NCBI RefSeq assembly: GCF_002104335.1 | Contig: NZ_CP020867.1 | Location: 806,001 to 870,000, forward strand | Direction of reading: 5' to 3' | Length of the DNA stretch: 64,000 nucleotides | Source: Campylobacter cuniculorum DSM 23162 = LMG 24588 | Lineage (GTDB): Bacteria > Campylobacterota > Campylobacteria > Campylobacterales > Campylobacteraceae | Shown: positions 26,499 through 35,998 of the stretch, piece by piece | Layout of the letters: the number at the start of each line of letters is the position of its first letter | Numbering within the stretch: position 1 is the stretch's first letter | Notes under the pieces: model-generated | Seen by the model: only the letters and a program-made list of their open reading frames with translations | What the model was told of the DNA's origin: nothing | Database searches by the model: none | Program-made: the position numbers and the translations under genes

Positions 26499-27854
26499 CT
26501 AAAAATTTTGTTTTTTAAATTTTGAAAGATAATCTTTAATCCTTGTTTTTTCACTTTCTTCTAATCTTATAAAAGAAATTTCTTTAAGTTTTGAGAGCAA
26601 AAGATTTTCGTCAGGGATTTCATCCTTGCCGATTTCTAAACCTGTAATGACACTTCTGCTTATCAAAAGTCTTTTGCTTTCGCTTTTTCTAAGCCCCCAA
26701 ATGCTATGGATTGCAAGTTCTTTGTCTTTAAAACTCCCCACATAAAGCATTATATGTCCTTTAAGATAAAGCAAACTTAAATAAGGTTTAGCAAAATTTT
26801 TTAAGAATTCTTTTTTTTGAGTGTTGCTTAAAAAACTTATATCAAAATGTGAAAAAGCATTATTTTGTGCTAGAGAATTTCGAGGCATATATAGACCAAA
26901 AGGCACAAAAATATCGTGTGTGAGTAAAGAACAATCGCGTTCAAAACTATATCCGCCCCAACCATAAGGCAGATTTAGAACTTCAGATAATTGATGTTTT
27001 AGATGCAAGTCGTTAAATTCTAAAGGGAAATTTGCTGCCTTATCTTTAGCAATTTTGTATTTATTTTCTCCAATTTTTCCATAATAATATTCTTTATCGC
27101 TTTTATAATAAGGATAAATCGCACCTATTCTTGTTTCAAAAAAATATCTTCCTTTTTCATCAAAAACAGGCATTTTTTCAAATAAAGGTGTGATAAAATT
27201 GAGATTTTCGTAAATTTTTGTTCTGTGTTCGCTAAAAATTTCTAAGGCATCGGTTTGAATAAAACCAAAACTATTTTCAAATCTTACAAAGGCATAGCGT
27301 TTATCTTTGGTTAAATGGGAAATTAAAACAGGGCTTCCTATATTTAAAATATTATCGATTGCATAATCAAAAGGAATTCCCTCGCCTTCTTTAAAAGGAT
27401 TTTTTAAAATCAATCCTTGAGTTGGAAAATTTTTCAAAAGAGTGTTTTTAATCACCAAAGCCTTTTTATTAATACTTCCTAATGCTGAAATATTAGCATT
27501 TATAATATTTTTTTCAAACCAAGATTTAGGAATGATTTGCTTGTTAAAAAAATAATATTTATTGTTCTTATTTAAATAAGCCTCAAAAGACCAAAATAAA
27601 TTTTTAGAATTTAAATTTCTAAAATCACTATGCCAAGCAGAGAAAAAATATTTTTTATATGTTTTACCATCGTTTTTAAAAAACTCTTTAGAAACCGGAA
27701 GCAAGGAGAGATTTTGTTCAAAATCAAGTTTTGCGTAGTGTTTTGAACGCGAATTCATTTCAAAATTCGTTTGATTTAAAACTTCATTTGTGTTTGTTTT
27801 CAAAGAGCAAGCTGTAAAAATGAGTGCAAATATTAAAAAAATATAACGCATCAA
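26499..27854 (-). CDS. lipoprotein with SH3-like and NlpC/P60 (C40) peptidase domains
   Basis: 451 aa. The N-terminus is a lipoprotein signal with lipobox FTACS (Cys about residue 16). The middle resembles paired SH3b domains. The C-terminal third is a C40 cysteine peptidase: LPYGWGGYSFERDCSLLT holds the nucleophilic Cys, and GHIMLYVGS plus LAIHSIWGLR supply the His region. It is probably a cell-wall endopeptidase or amidase cleaving peptidoglycan peptides, tethered to the outer membrane. A lipoprotein gene lies beside the helicase gene in C. jejuni too. Confidence 0.87.
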   Translation of the reverse strand: MMRYIFLIFALIFTACSLKTNTNEVLNQTNFEMNSRSKHYAKLDFEQNLSLLPVSKEFFKNDGKTYKKYFFSAWHSDFRNLNSKNLFWSFEAYLNKNNKYYFFNKQIIPKSWFEKNIINANISALGSINKKALVIKNTLLKNFPTQGLILKNPFKEGEGIPFDYAIDNILNIGSPVLISHLTKDKRYAFVRFENSFGFIQTDALEIFSEHRTKIYENLNFITPLFEKMPVFDEKGRYFFETRIGAIYPYYKSDKEYYYGKIGENKYKIAKDKAANFPLEFNDLHLKHQLSEVLNLPYGWGGYSFERDCSLLTHDIFVPFGLYMPRNSLAQNNAFSHFDISFLSNTQKKEFLKNFAKPYLSLLYLKGHIMLYVGSFKDKELAIHSIWGLRKSESKRLLISRSVITGLEIGKDEIPDENLLLSKLKEISFIRLEESEKTRIKDYLSKFKKQNF

Positions 27855-27876
27855 TAAACCTTTGCTAAAAAATTGT

Positions 27877-27888
27877 TATAATTATAAT
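27877..27888. promoter_or_regulatory. overlapping -10 boxes between the lipoprotein and helicase genes
   Basis: TATAATTATAAT gives TATAAT on the plus strand at 27877-27882 and 27883-27888, and on the minus strand at 27881-27886. It is close to both divergent starts (27854 and 27901). The surrounding TTGTTATAATTATAA is identical to the acnB/ogt site. Confidence 0.45.
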
Positions 27889-27900
27889 CAAGGAAAAATA

Positions 27901-29235
27901 ATGCTTAATAAATTAGAAAAAATTTTAGAAAGGCACAATGTTTTTTTAAGCGGTGGAGCAGGTGTTGGAAAATCTTTTTTAACCAAAAAAATAAAAAATT
28001 CCTATGAAAAACAAGATAAAAAAGTCATCACCTTAGGTTCAAGTGCCTTAAGTGCTATTAATATCGGTGGGATAACTTTACACAGCTTTTTTTGTTTTGG
28101 ACGCTGTGTGAATTTAGAAGAGCTTTATCTTTATGATAAAAAACAAAGAAAAAAACTCATTCAATTAGAAAAAATTCTCAAAAAGATTGATCTCATTATT
28201 ATCGATGAAATTTCTATGGTGAGTGCAGACCTTTTAGATATGATTGCTTTTAGGGTTAAAAGCTTTGGTTTTAAAGGGAAATTTTTAATTGTAGGGGATT
28301 TTTTTCAATTGCCTCCTGTGATAAAAGATAAGCAAGTTAATTCTTTATTTGTCAATTCCCATTATGCTTTTTCTTCTTTATTTTGGGAGGAATTAATGCT
28401 TAAAAATTTGAGTCTTTCTGTGTCTAAAAGAACTCAAAATGAGCAGTTTTATGAAAAACTTTCTCTATTAAGACAAGGAATTTTTAATGATGAGCTTTTA
28501 GAATATTTTCAAACATTTCTCTTAAATCCAAAAAAATTAGAAAGTGAATTTGATGATTTTACCTTACTTTGTGGGATAAACAAAAAGGCAGATGATATCA
28601 ATGAACAAAGATTAAATAAAATTCAAAATCCACTCTTTTCTTTTAGAGCTGAATTGACAAAAGAGGATGAGGATTTAACACAAGCTCAATTTGATTCTTG
28701 GATAAAAAGCCTTAGCATCGTTGAAAATCTTAAGCTTAAAGTGGGTGCAAGAATCATTTTCACTCTTAATAATTTTGATAAGGGATATTTTAATGGCGAA
28801 CAAGGCATAATCGATGAAATTTTAGAGCAAGAAAATAAGTTTTATATCAAAATCATCAAAAATAATGGTTGTGAAATTTTACTTGAGCCTTATACTTATT
28901 TATTTGAGGAGGTCAAACAAATAGGAGAGGAAATTTTTACCGCTATTCGTGCAAGTGTGAGTCAATTTCCTATAAAATTAGCCTATGCTATCACCATTCA
29001 CAAATCGCAAGGAATGAGCATTGAAAAGCTTATTTGCGATATTGATAATATTTTTGAAAACGGACAGCTTTATGTCGCTTTGTCACGTGGTATTAATCCT
29101 AAAAATCTTAAAATTTTGTATTCTAAAAGCTTGAATTTTAAAAATTATTTTGTTAATGTTTTAAAAACTGATGAAAATGTTAAAACTTTTTATAGAGAAA
29201 ATGACTTTCTAGATTTAGAAAACGATGAGGAATAA
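27901..29235 (+). CDS. PIF1/RecD2-like superfamily 1 DNA helicase
   Basis: 444 aa. Walker A is SGGAGVGKSFLTK (about residue 18), motif II is IIIDEISMVSADLLD, motif III is GDFFQLPPV, and the C-terminal AITIHKSQGMSIEKL is the UvrD_C_2 motif shared by PIF1 and RecD. Probably a cytoplasmic 5'-3' helicase in recombination or fork repair. The start at ATG 27901 has an AAGGAAAA site; the 13-codon upstream extension overlaps the promoter palindrome and is unlikely. Confidence 0.9.
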   Translation: MLNKLEKILERHNVFLSGGAGVGKSFLTKKIKNSYEKQDKKVITLGSSALSAINIGGITLHSFFCFGRCVNLEELYLYDKKQRKKLIQLEKILKKIDLIIIDEISMVSADLLDMIAFRVKSFGFKGKFLIVGDFFQLPPVIKDKQVNSLFVNSHYAFSSLFWEELMLKNLSLSVSKRTQNEQFYEKLSLLRQGIFNDELLEYFQTFLLNPKKLESEFDDFTLLCGINKKADDINEQRLNKIQNPLFSFRAELTKEDEDLTQAQFDSWIKSLSIVENLKLKVGARIIFTLNNFDKGYFNGEQGIIDEILEQENKFYIKIIKNNGCEILLEPYTYLFEEVKQIGEEIFTAIRASVSQFPIKLAYAITIHKSQGMSIEKLICDIDNIFENGQLYVALSRGINPKNLKILYSKSLNFKNYFVNVLKTDENVKTFYRENDFLDLENDEE

Positions 29236-29237
29236 AA

Positions 29238-30005
29238 ATGAAAAAATTGCTTTTGGCTTTGCCTTTGATTTTAAGTGCAAACAGCCTTGAGATTGAAAAT
29301 TTAAGAACAGATCTTTATTCTAAAAGTGGAGTTAATGTGTTGAAAAAAATTGAACTTTCTTTAGAATTTGAGGGAGAGAATGTGGATTCAAAAAAAACTC
29401 AAATTATTGATAGCGTTAATACCGTAATTTCGGGATTTTTCTATGAGGATATTTTCACAGAATCGGGTAAAAATAATTTTAAAAAAACTTTAGAAAAATT
29501 CATAGAAAAAAAATATAAATTTAAGGTTGATGAGATTTATATTTTATCCTTAAGCGGGATAGAAAAATTTGATATTGAGGAATTTAAAAAATTTTTACAA
29601 AGCACAGAGGCTAAAGAAAAAAATACAGAAAATGAGCTTAAAAAAATTCTTGACAATATAAAAGTACCTGAAGTAAAAGAAGTGCAAACTCCGCATATAC
29701 CAGAAATACCAAAGGATTTTTTTGATAATAATGAGCAAAATTTAGATGATACAGATATTAATCCTAAAAATTTAGATATTCCGAAAATCACACCGGATAT
29801 TGAAGAAAAAATTAAAAGAGATTTAATCAGCAATCAAGAGCTTAACCGGTCTGAAAAAGCTAATATTTTAGAACGAAATCATTTAAAAGAAGATTCATCT
29901 TTAGGACAAAATTTAGAAACAAATCAAACCGAACAAAATTCAAATTTAAATCAAAATTTAAACGGATTTGAGCTTAATTTTGATGAAAACGAAACTTCGA
30001 TTTAA
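29238..30005 (+). CDS. exported periplasmic protein of unknown function
   Basis: 255 aa with an N-terminal signal peptide (MKKLLLALPLILSANS). Residues 20-115 look folded (alternating beta and helix, with a DFxxDIFTE-like stretch). The C-terminal half is low-complexity, rich in Asn, Asp, Glu and Pro, and probably disordered (LNQNLNG, ETNQTEQNSN). The N-terminal part resembles FliL-like proteins in size and pattern, but I would not name it. It starts 2 bases after the helicase stop, so it is co-transcribed. Confidence 0.85.
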   Translation: MKKLLLALPLILSANSLEIENLRTDLYSKSGVNVLKKIELSLEFEGENVDSKKTQIIDSVNTVISGFFYEDIFTESGKNNFKKTLEKFIEKKYKFKVDEIYILSLSGIEKFDIEEFKKFLQSTEAKEKNTENELKKILDNIKVPEVKEVQTPHIPEIPKDFFDNNEQNLDDTDINPKNLDIPKITPDIEEKIKRDLISNQELNRSEKANILERNHLKEDSSLGQNLETNQTEQNSNLNQNLNGFELNFDENETSI

Positions 30006-30030
30006 AAATTTTTAAAATTTGTATCCAAAA

Positions 30031-30537
30031 CTAACGCACTAAATCGTAATTTTTTGGAAATTTTGGTATAAAAATATTTTCATCAAGCTTAGTGTTTTTA
30101 CTTTGCTTTAAAAGAGTGATTAAAACATAATTTTCAAATTCATCTTTATAGCCTATACTTTTGACTTCATCATTTTCTAAAAGAATTTTATAATTTATGT
30201 TTTGGTATTTTGCTTCAAGTTCGTTGGGGCGAATTTTTTTAGCTGATTTGAAAATTTCATTTAAGTTAGGAATTGTATCCAAAGTAGAAAAAATCACTTG
30301 TTCTAAATCATGTTCTACGATAGTGATTTGATTTTTATTGATATAAATTTCTTTTCTTGTTGGCTTTTCATAGCTCCAAAAAGCTTTATTTTGTGTTAAA
30401 ACAAAATGTCCGCTGTAATTGATTTTTGAATTTTTAGAGCTCACACTTTGGATAAAATCACTTGAAAAATTCGTAAAATTCAAATCCAAACAAAAAAGTT
30501 TTGCCACAAAAAAAGTTATAAAAAATAAAATTCTCAT
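30031..30537 (-). CDS. lolA: outer-membrane lipoprotein carrier protein LolA
   Basis: 168 aa periplasmic chaperone that takes lipoproteins from the LolCDE complex to the outer membrane. A signal peptide (residues 1-16) is followed by the LolA fold: SSDFIQSV, HFVLTQNKAFWSYEKPTRKE and NQITIVEHDLEQ. Two adjacent ATGs and an upstream TTG are possible; ATG 30537 has the best spacing to GAGG. It is divergent from secA and shares the envelope theme with the permease after secA. Confidence 0.88.
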   Translation of the reverse strand: MRILFFITFFVAKLFCLDLNFTNFSSDFIQSVSSKNSKINYSGHFVLTQNKAFWSYEKPTRKEIYINKNQITIVEHDLEQVIFSTLDTIPNLNEIFKSAKKIRPNELEAKYQNINYKILLENDEVKSIGYKDEFENYVLITLLKQSKNTKLDENIFIPKFPKNYDLVR

Positions 30538-30601
30538 CATCAACCTCAAAGTTTATAAAAATATTTTTATTTATTCTAGCTAAGTTTAATTAAATAATGG
30601 T

Positions 30602-30607
30602 TATAAT
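30602..30607 (+). promoter_or_regulatory. putative -10 box of secA
   Basis: TATAAT preceded by a TGG and AT-rich sequence, 34 bases before ATG 30641. AAAGGT at about 30629-30634 is the ribosome site. Confidence 0.5.
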
Positions 30608-30640
30608 ATAAGCTTAGAAATTTCTAATAAAGGTCTAAAA

Positions 30641-33226
30641 ATGGTTTTAAAAGCTTTAAAAGCTGTATTTGGGACAAAAAATGACAGAGAAATTAAAAAA
30701 TATTTTAAACGAGTTGAACAGATTAATTCTCTTGAAAAAAAATATGAAGCTTTGGATGATGAGGCTTTAAAAACAGAATTTGCTCAATTAAAAGACAAGG
30801 TTTTAAACAATGAAAAAAGTTTAGACGCACTTTTAAATGATGTTTTTGCAATTGTGAGAGAGGTTGGTAAAAGAACCTTAAATATGAGGCATTTTGATGT
30901 GCAACTTATCGGAGGAATGGTCTTACATGAAGGAAAAATTGCTGAAATGAAAACGGGCGAGGGAAAGACTCTGGTCGCAACCTTAGCTGTAGTTTTAAAT
31001 GCAATGAGTGGTAAGGGGGTGCATATCGTTACGGTCAATGATTATTTAGCTAAAAGAGATGCGGAGCAAATGAGTGCGATTTATAATTTCTTAGGTTTTA
31101 GCGTGGGCGTAGTACTTTCAAATCAAAACAGCGATTTGGCTCACAAACAAGCCTATGAATGTGATATAACTTACGGCACGAATAACGAATTTGGCTTTGA
31201 TTATCTAAGGGATAATATGAAATTTTCAAAGAGCGAAAAGGTCCAAAGAGAACATAATTTCGTTATCGTTGATGAAGTGGATAGCATTTTAATTGACGAG
31301 GCGAGGACACCTCTTATCATTAGTGGTCCTACAAATCGCACACTCGATGGTTATATTAAGGCTAATGAAGTTGCAAAACAGATGAAAAAAGCTAAAGAAG
31401 TTTTACCGCCAAATAAGCCTGAAGGGGATTTTGTGGTTGATGAGAAAAACAGAAATATACTCATCACCGAAGAGGGTATTGCTAAGGCTGAAAAGCTCTT
31501 TGGGGTTGAGAATTTATACAGCCTTGATAATGCAATTTTAGCTCACCAGCTTGATCAAGCTTTAAAAGCTCACAATCTTTTTGAAAAAGATGTGCATTAT
31601 GTTTTAAGACATAATGAAGTCGTCATTGTTGATGAATTTACGGGGCGTTTGAGTGAGGGAAGAAGGTTTAGCGAGGGATTGCATCAAGCCTTAGAGGCTA
31701 AAGAAGGGGTTAAAATTCAAGAAGAAAGTCAAACTTTGGCAGATATTACTTTTCAAAATTATTTTAGAATGTATGAAAAATTAGCGGGTATGACAGGCAC
31801 TGCTCAAACTGAAGCGAGTGAGTTTTCTCAAATTTATAAACTTGATGTGATTTCAATCCCAACAAATATAGCAATCAAAAGGCAAGATAAAGATGATTTG
31901 ATTTATAAATCTATGAATGAAAAATTCAAAGCAGTGATTGAAGAGATTAAAAAAGCAAATTCCAAAGGACAACCCGTATTAGTAGGCACAGCAAGCATAG
32001 AAAGAAGTGAGCTTTTGCATGCACTTTTGGTGAAAGAAAAAATTCCTCATTATGTACTTAATGCTAAAAATCACGAACAAGAAGCTTTAATCATTGCTGA
32101 TGCAGGTAAAAAGGGAGCTGTAACCATAGCAACAAATATGGCAGGACGCGGTGTGGATATAAAAATCGATGATGAAGTCCGCTCTTTGGGAGGGCTTTAT
32201 ATTATCGGTACTGAAAGGCATGAAAGCAGGAGAATTGATAATCAACTTCGCGGACGTTCGGGCAGACAAGGAGACCCGGGAATTAGTCGCTTTTATCTTA
32301 GTTTAGAAGACAATCTTTTGCGAATTTTTGGCGGGGATCGCATTAAAAGCATCATGGAAAAAATAGGCATTAAAGAAGGTGAAAGCATAGAATCTGGTAT
32401 TGTGACAAGGGCGGTTGAAAATGCACAAAAAAAGGTGGAAAATTTGCATTTTGAGAGTAGAAAACATTTGTTAGAATACGATGATGTTGCAAATGAGCAA
32501 AGAAAAACCATTTATAAATACCGCAATGAGCTTTTAGATGAGGATTATGATATTAGGGCAAAAATTTCTCAAAATATCACAGAATATGTCCAAAAAATTA
32601 TCAATGAAACAATGTTAAATGCAAATGATAGTGTAGAATTTGAAAATTTAAAACAAAGAATTCTTTATGAGTGTTCAACTGAATTGGATGAAAAAGATTT
32701 TAAGGATTTAAGTCTTGTAGAAATTACAGACAGACTCGTTGAAATTTTAGAAAATTCTTATAATGCCAAAATGCAAAACATTCAAAGCACTGAATTAAGG
32801 CATATTGAGCGTATTTTATATCTTCAAGTACTTGATAAGGTGTGGCGTGAGCATTTGTATCAAATGGATATTTTAAAAACAGGTATAGGGCTTAGGGGTT
32901 ACAATCAAAAAGACCCCTTAGTAGAATACAAAAAAGAAAGCTATAATCTTTTTTTAGAGCTTGTAGAGCGTATAAAATTTGACAGCATTAAGCTTCTTTT
33001 CAGTGTGCAATTTAATGATGAAAACGTTGAAAATTTAGAGCAAAAGGCAAATAAAGAAAATGAAAAAATTTTACAAAACTCCATACAAATGGGTGCAAAT
33101 GAAGATGAATTAGGAAAAGCTGAATTTAAAAAAGTCCCAAGAAATGCTCCTTGCCCTTGCGGAAGTGGTAAAAAATTTAAAGAATGTCATGGAAAAAGCG
33201 GACCAAAACAAGGAATTTTGGCTTGA
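30641..33226 (+). CDS. secA: preprotein translocase ATPase SecA
   Basis: ATP motor of Sec-dependent export. At 861 aa it has normal length. [12 protein letters not shown] is Walker A (about residue 104), [20 protein letters not shown] is the DEAD-like motif, NMAGRGVDI and [13 protein letters not shown] are motifs V and VI. The C-terminus keeps the zinc-binding [14 protein letters not shown], the SecB/ribosome contact. The stop overlaps the TTG start of the permease gene. Confidence 0.98.
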   Translation: MVLKALKAVFGTKNDREIKKYFKRVEQINSLEKKYEALDDEALKTEFAQLKDKVLNNEKSLDALLNDVFAIVREVGKRTLNMRHFDVQLIGGMVLHEGKIAEMKTGEGKTLVATLAVVLNAMSGKGVHIVTVNDYLAKRDAEQMSAIYNFLGFSVGVVLSNQNSDLAHKQAYECDITYGTNNEFGFDYLRDNMKFSKSEKVQREHNFVIVDEVDSILIDEARTPLIISGPTNRTLDGYIKANEVAKQMKKAKEVLPPNKPEGDFVVDEKNRNILITEEGIAKAEKLFGVENLYSLDNAILAHQLDQALKAHNLFEKDVHYVLRHNEVVIVDEFTGRLSEGRRFSEGLHQALEAKEGVKIQEESQTLADITFQNYFRMYEKLAGMTGTAQTEASEFSQIYKLDVISIPTNIAIKRQDKDDLIYKSMNEKFKAVIEEIKKANSKGQPVLVGTASIERSELLHALLVKEKIPHYVLNAKNHEQEALIIADAGKKGAVTIATNMAGRGVDIKIDDEVRSLGGLYIIGTERHESRRIDNQLRGRSGRQGDPGISRFYLSLEDNLLRIFGGDRIKSIMEKIGIKEGESIESGIVTRAVENAQKKVENLHFESRKHLLEYDDVANEQRKTIYKYRNELLDEDYDIRAKISQNITEYVQKIINETMLNANDSVEFENLKQRILYECSTELDEKDFKDLSLVEITDRLVEILENSYNAKMQNIQSTELRHIERILYLQVLDKVWREHLYQMDILKTGIGLRGYNQKDPLVEYKKESYNLFLELVERIKFDSIKLLFSVQFNDENVENLEQKANKENEKILQNSIQMGANEDELGKAEFKKVPRNAPCPCGSGKKFKECHGKSGPKQGILA

Positions 33227-34422
33227 AAAAAAGTATACCGAGGTATTTGCTTTTTAAATATTTACGTTTTGATAAAGAGCAGCCCTTTATTAATCTTTCT
33301 ATGTTTTTGGCTTTTTTAGGTGTTTGCGTAGGACTTTGCGTGTTGCTTGTGGCTATGGCAATTATGAATGGTTTTGATAAAGAATTTCAAAAAAGATTTT
33401 TTGTGATGAATTATCCTATTACTATAATTCCTAAATTTTATACAAAAATTGATGATTCTTTGGTTAAAGAATTAAAACTTAAATTTCCTCATTTGCTCTT
33501 TAGCCCTTATATCAGCACTCAAGTGATTGCTAAAGAAGAAAATCGCTTTGAGGGCGGAATACTTTTTGGAGTGAATTTTGAAGAAGAAAAAAAAATTAAT
33601 GATGTTGTAGCCCATGCTTTAAAAGATGAGAATTTGCAATCTTTTGATATTTTGATTGGTTCGGGTTTAATGGCAGATTTTGGCTTAAAAAAGGGCGATA
33701 AACTTTCCTTAATCTTTGCAAATTTAAGCCCGAGTGGCTTTTCTTTGATTCCGCAGACAAAGAGATTTGATATTAAAGCTCATTTTAGCTCAAATCTTGC
33801 TTTTTATGACAAAGCTTATATGTATGTTAATGTCGATACTTTAAGAAAAATTCTTGGTTATAATCAAGATTATGATGGAATTCATATATACAGCAAAAAT
33901 GCTTTTGAGGATATAGAAAAATTAAGGCAATATTTAAAACAAGACTATATTAGTATAGGTTGGTGGGAACAAAATCAAAATTTTTTTTCCGCTTTAGAGC
34001 TTGAAAAAAGGGCACTTTTTATAGTTTTAATGCTGATTATTTTAGTGGCAAGTTTAAATATAGTCAGCTCTTTGTTGATGATTGTGATGAATAGACGCAG
34101 TGAAATCGCACTTTTGCTTGCACTTGGAACGAGCAAAGCGGAAGTTAAGAAGAGTTTTTTTGCTTTGGGAATGCTGATTGGTGGAAGTGGAATGATATGC
34201 GGAATTATTCTTGCTTTTATCGCTCTTTGGATTTTAGGAAATTTTGACATTATACACTTGCCTGCTGATGTTTATGGCACTTCTAAACTGCCACTTGATT
34301 TATCTGTGCTTGATTTTTTTCTTACCCTTATAGGAGCTTTGTTTATCATTGCTTTATCGTCTTTTTATCCTGCTAAAAAAGCTACTGAAGTTAATATTTT
34401 AGATACTTTAAGAAATGAGTGA
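33223..34422 (+). CDS. LolC/LolE-type lipoprotein-releasing permease
   Basis: 399 aa inner-membrane permease of the MacB/FtsX/LolCE type. The N-terminal helix (about residues 30-52) follows [19 protein letters not shown], a typical LolC/E start. A large periplasmic domain and three C-terminal helices follow (about 265-385), with [22 protein letters not shown] between them. The start is TTG 33223, overlapping the secA TGA; the longer frame from 33184 runs inside secA. Its ATPase partner LolD is not in the window. With lolA nearby it suggests a lipoprotein-sorting unit. Confidence 0.88.
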   Translation: MKKSIPRYLLFKYLRFDKEQPFINLSMFLAFLGVCVGLCVLLVAMAIMNGFDKEFQKRFFVMNYPITIIPKFYTKIDDSLVKELKLKFPHLLFSPYISTQVIAKEENRFEGGILFGVNFEEEKKINDVVAHALKDENLQSFDILIGSGLMADFGLKKGDKLSLIFANLSPSGFSLIPQTKRFDIKAHFSSNLAFYDKAYMYVNVDTLRKILGYNQDYDGIHIYSKNAFEDIEKLRQYLKQDYISIGWWEQNQNFFSALELEKRALFIVLMLIILVASLNIVSSLLMIVMNRRSEIALLLALGTSKAEVKKSFFALGMLIGGSGMICGIILAFIALWILGNFDIIHLPADVYGTSKLPLDLSVLDFFLTLIGALFIIALSSFYPAKKATEVNILDTLRNE

Positions 34423-34432
34423 GAAATGAAGT

Positions 34433-34795
34433 TTATTTTTGAATATGAGTTTTTAAAATGACACCATCAACACCAAGCTCAAAGGCTTTTTTTAAATTTT
34501 TTAAAGTATGAACGATAAGAAGAATCTTACTATCAAAAAGATAAAATTCCGCCACTTTTGCTCCAAAACGAGCTAATTTTTCATCTTCAAAAAGTATAAA
34601 ATTCGCCTCAAAATGATTTGCAAGAAAAACTTCATCTTCATTTTGGACCAAAATTCCAAATTTCACTCCACTTTCTTTAGCTTTTTGAATGAATTTTTCA
34701 TCATAAAAAAAACAATTGATTCCTTTTTTGAATTTAAAATTTTCTGTCCAAAAAAATTCTTTTTGAGTGTCGAGTTTATGTCCAAAAATCAGCAT
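34433..34795 (-). CDS. conserved hypothetical protein
   Basis: 120 aa, soluble, no signal. It contains ANHFEANFILFEDEKLARFG, which alternates strand and helix, and the C-terminal LGVDGVILKTHI, which resembles the last strand of a phosphate-binding TIM-barrel-like fold (compare glycerophosphodiesterase or TrpC-type ends). The protein is too short for a barrel, so this is only a hint. Convergent with the permease gene, 10 bp apart. No function assigned. Confidence 0.7.
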   Translation of the reverse strand: MLIFGHKLDTQKEFFWTENFKFKKGINCFFYDEKFIQKAKESGVKFGILVQNEDEVFLANHFEANFILFEDEKLARFGAKVAEFYLFDSKILLIVHTLKNLKKAFELGVDGVILKTHIQK

Positions 34796-35296
34796 TATCT
34801 TCCCTAAAAATTATTTTGGATAATTTTACCTGCATAAACTTAAAATTTAATTTTTATAAATTTAAAAAATGAAATAAAATTTTTATTTTTTTAAAAACCA
34901 AAATCTATGAAAATTTTTATTACATTGAAAAGAAAAGACTACTCGATAAATGGCATTTTTAGTTAAAAATCTGCATTTTTTTATAAAAAATAATTAAATT
35001 CATTGTTTATTTTTTGAAATTATTTTTAAAATCAGCAATGCAAACAAGTTTATTAGATGGTTTGATTTTTTACTAGGATTTAATTTATTTAAATCTTTTA
35101 TTTTATCAGTGCATTAAGTGGAAAAATAGGGCTTGTATTTGATATTTTTATTTTTTAAATGGAGCTTGATGCGTTTAATATTTAAACCTTTACTATGTTA
35201 AAATTTTTGAAAATGAGTTTATATTTAAAACAAGATGTGTGAAAAAGAAATTAAAATCTTAAATGATTTAATTTTTAATAAATGCTATAAAAACTC
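34796..35296. other. gene-poor AT-rich region before the tRNA cluster
   Basis: About 500 bp without a convincing gene, with many A and T runs and stops in all frames. I see no RNA hairpin with a U tract and no protein relic. Confidence 0.5.
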
Positions 35297-35326
35297 TTGA
35301 CAATTCAATATGATTTTTGATACAAT
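35297..35326 (+). promoter_or_regulatory. tRNA cluster promoter with -35 and -10
   Basis: TTGACA at 35297-35302 and TACAAT at 35321-35326 are separated by 18 bases, and the first tRNA begins 17 bases later. A consensus -35 is unusual in Campylobacter and fits a strong stable-RNA promoter. Confidence 0.6.
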
Positions 35327-35342
35327 CACAATTTATTTTCAA

Positions 35343-35418
35343 GTCTCGTTAGCTCAGTTGGTAGAGCATCTCCCTTTTAAGGAGGGGGTCGTTGGTTCGA
35401 ATCCAACACGGGACACCA
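35343..35418 (+). tRNA. tRNA-Lys (anticodon TTT)
   Basis: 76 nt including an encoded CCA. The acceptor GTCTCGT pairs with ACGGGAC (one G-U), the anticodon stem TCTCC/GGAGG closes the loop CTTTTAA, and the T-loop is TTCGAAT. All arms pair well. Confidence 0.96.
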
Positions 35419-35430
35419 TATTTAGGGTAT

Positions 35431-35506
35431 GACCCTTTCGTCTAGTGGCCCAGGACAACATTCTCTCTGTATGGAAACAGAGGTTCAAATCCTCTAAGGG
35501 TCGCCA
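35431..35506 (+). tRNA. tRNA-Glu-like gene with aberrant anticodon arm (reads CTC)
   Basis: 76 nt with encoded CCA. The acceptor (GACCCTT/AAGGGTC), the D-arm GTCTAGTGGCCCAGGAC and the T-arm AGAGG/CCTCT are those of a bacterial tRNA-Glu. The anticodon arm is odd. By position the loop is CTCTCTG, giving anticodon CTC where TTC is normal. Base 37 is T rather than a purine. The stem ACATT/TATGG pairs at only three of five positions. It is either a decayed or altered Glu gene or a genuine C34 isoacceptor with a weak stem. Confidence 0.6.
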
Positions 35507-35511
35507 AATTT

Positions 35512-35587
35512 GGTCGCTTAGCTCAGTTGGTAGAGCGCCACCCTTACAAGGTGGATGTCATAAGTTCGAGTCTTATAGCGACCACCA
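35512..35587 (+). tRNA. tRNA-Val (anticodon TAC)
   Basis: 76 nt with CCA. GGTCGCT/AGCGACC acceptor, anticodon stem CCACC/GGTGG around CTTACAA, and T-loop TTCGAGT are all intact. It begins 5 bases after the Glu-like gene. Confidence 0.96.
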
Positions 35588-35660
35588 TAGTTTTAAAATT
35601 GACAAAATTATAAAAAATAGCTTAAAAGGCTAGATTTTATAGAGTCTTTATTCTTAATAC

Positions 35661-35737
35661 GCAGCGGTAGTTCAGCTGGTTAGAATGCCGCCCTGTCACG
35701 GCGGAGGTCGCGGGTTCGAGCCCCGTCCGCTGCGCCA
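35661..35737 (+). tRNA. tRNA-Asp (anticodon GTC)
   Basis: 77 nt with CCA. GCAGCGG/CCGCTGC acceptor, anticodon stem CCGCC/GGCGG around CTGTCAC, and a GC-rich T-arm. All arms pair perfectly. Confidence 0.96.
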
Positions 35738-35815
35738 TTTATAAGCCTTAGAATGTTTTTTGTTGGAATATGCCTTTAAACTATGAGGATGATTTTGAAA
35801 AACTCGATTCTTAAA

Positions 35816-35891
35816 GTCTCGTTAGCTCAGTTGGTAGAGCATCTGACTCTTAATCAGGTGGTCGTAGGTTCGAACCCTACACGGGACACCA
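35816..35891 (+). tRNA. tRNA-Lys (anticodon CTT)
   Basis: 76 nt with CCA. The first 29 bases and the 3' acceptor are the same as in the first tRNA-Lys. The anticodon stem is TCTGA/TCAGG around CTCTTAA, giving CTT, and the T-stem differs by compensating changes. It is a diverged duplicate that reads AAG only. Confidence 0.93.
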
Positions 35892-35936
35892 ACAATTTAA
35901 ATATAAATTTTTCATTTTTTTAAGCCTATTATATTG

Positions 35937-35950
35937 TTTTTTTTTTTTTT
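35937..35950 (+). repeat. T14 homopolymer tract upstream of a -10 box
   Basis: Fourteen T directly followed by GATATAAT. T-rich sequence is normal before Campylobacter -10 boxes, but a pure run of 14 can slip and change promoter geometry. Confidence 0.8.
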
Positions 35951-35952
35951 GA

Positions 35953-35958
35953 TATAAT
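35953..35958 (+). promoter_or_regulatory. putative -10 box of the fucosyltransferase-like gene
   Basis: TATAAT 41 bases before ATG 35999, with AAAGGGAAG as ribosome site at 35987-35995. Confidence 0.6.
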
Positions 35959-35998
35959 TGCATTTTTAAAATATTGATAAAACATAAAGGGAAGTTAT

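Noticed and set aside
35445-35633. 62-codon open frame across the tRNA cluster
   Set aside because: It runs through the Glu-like and Val tRNA genes; the tRNA structures explain the sequence.
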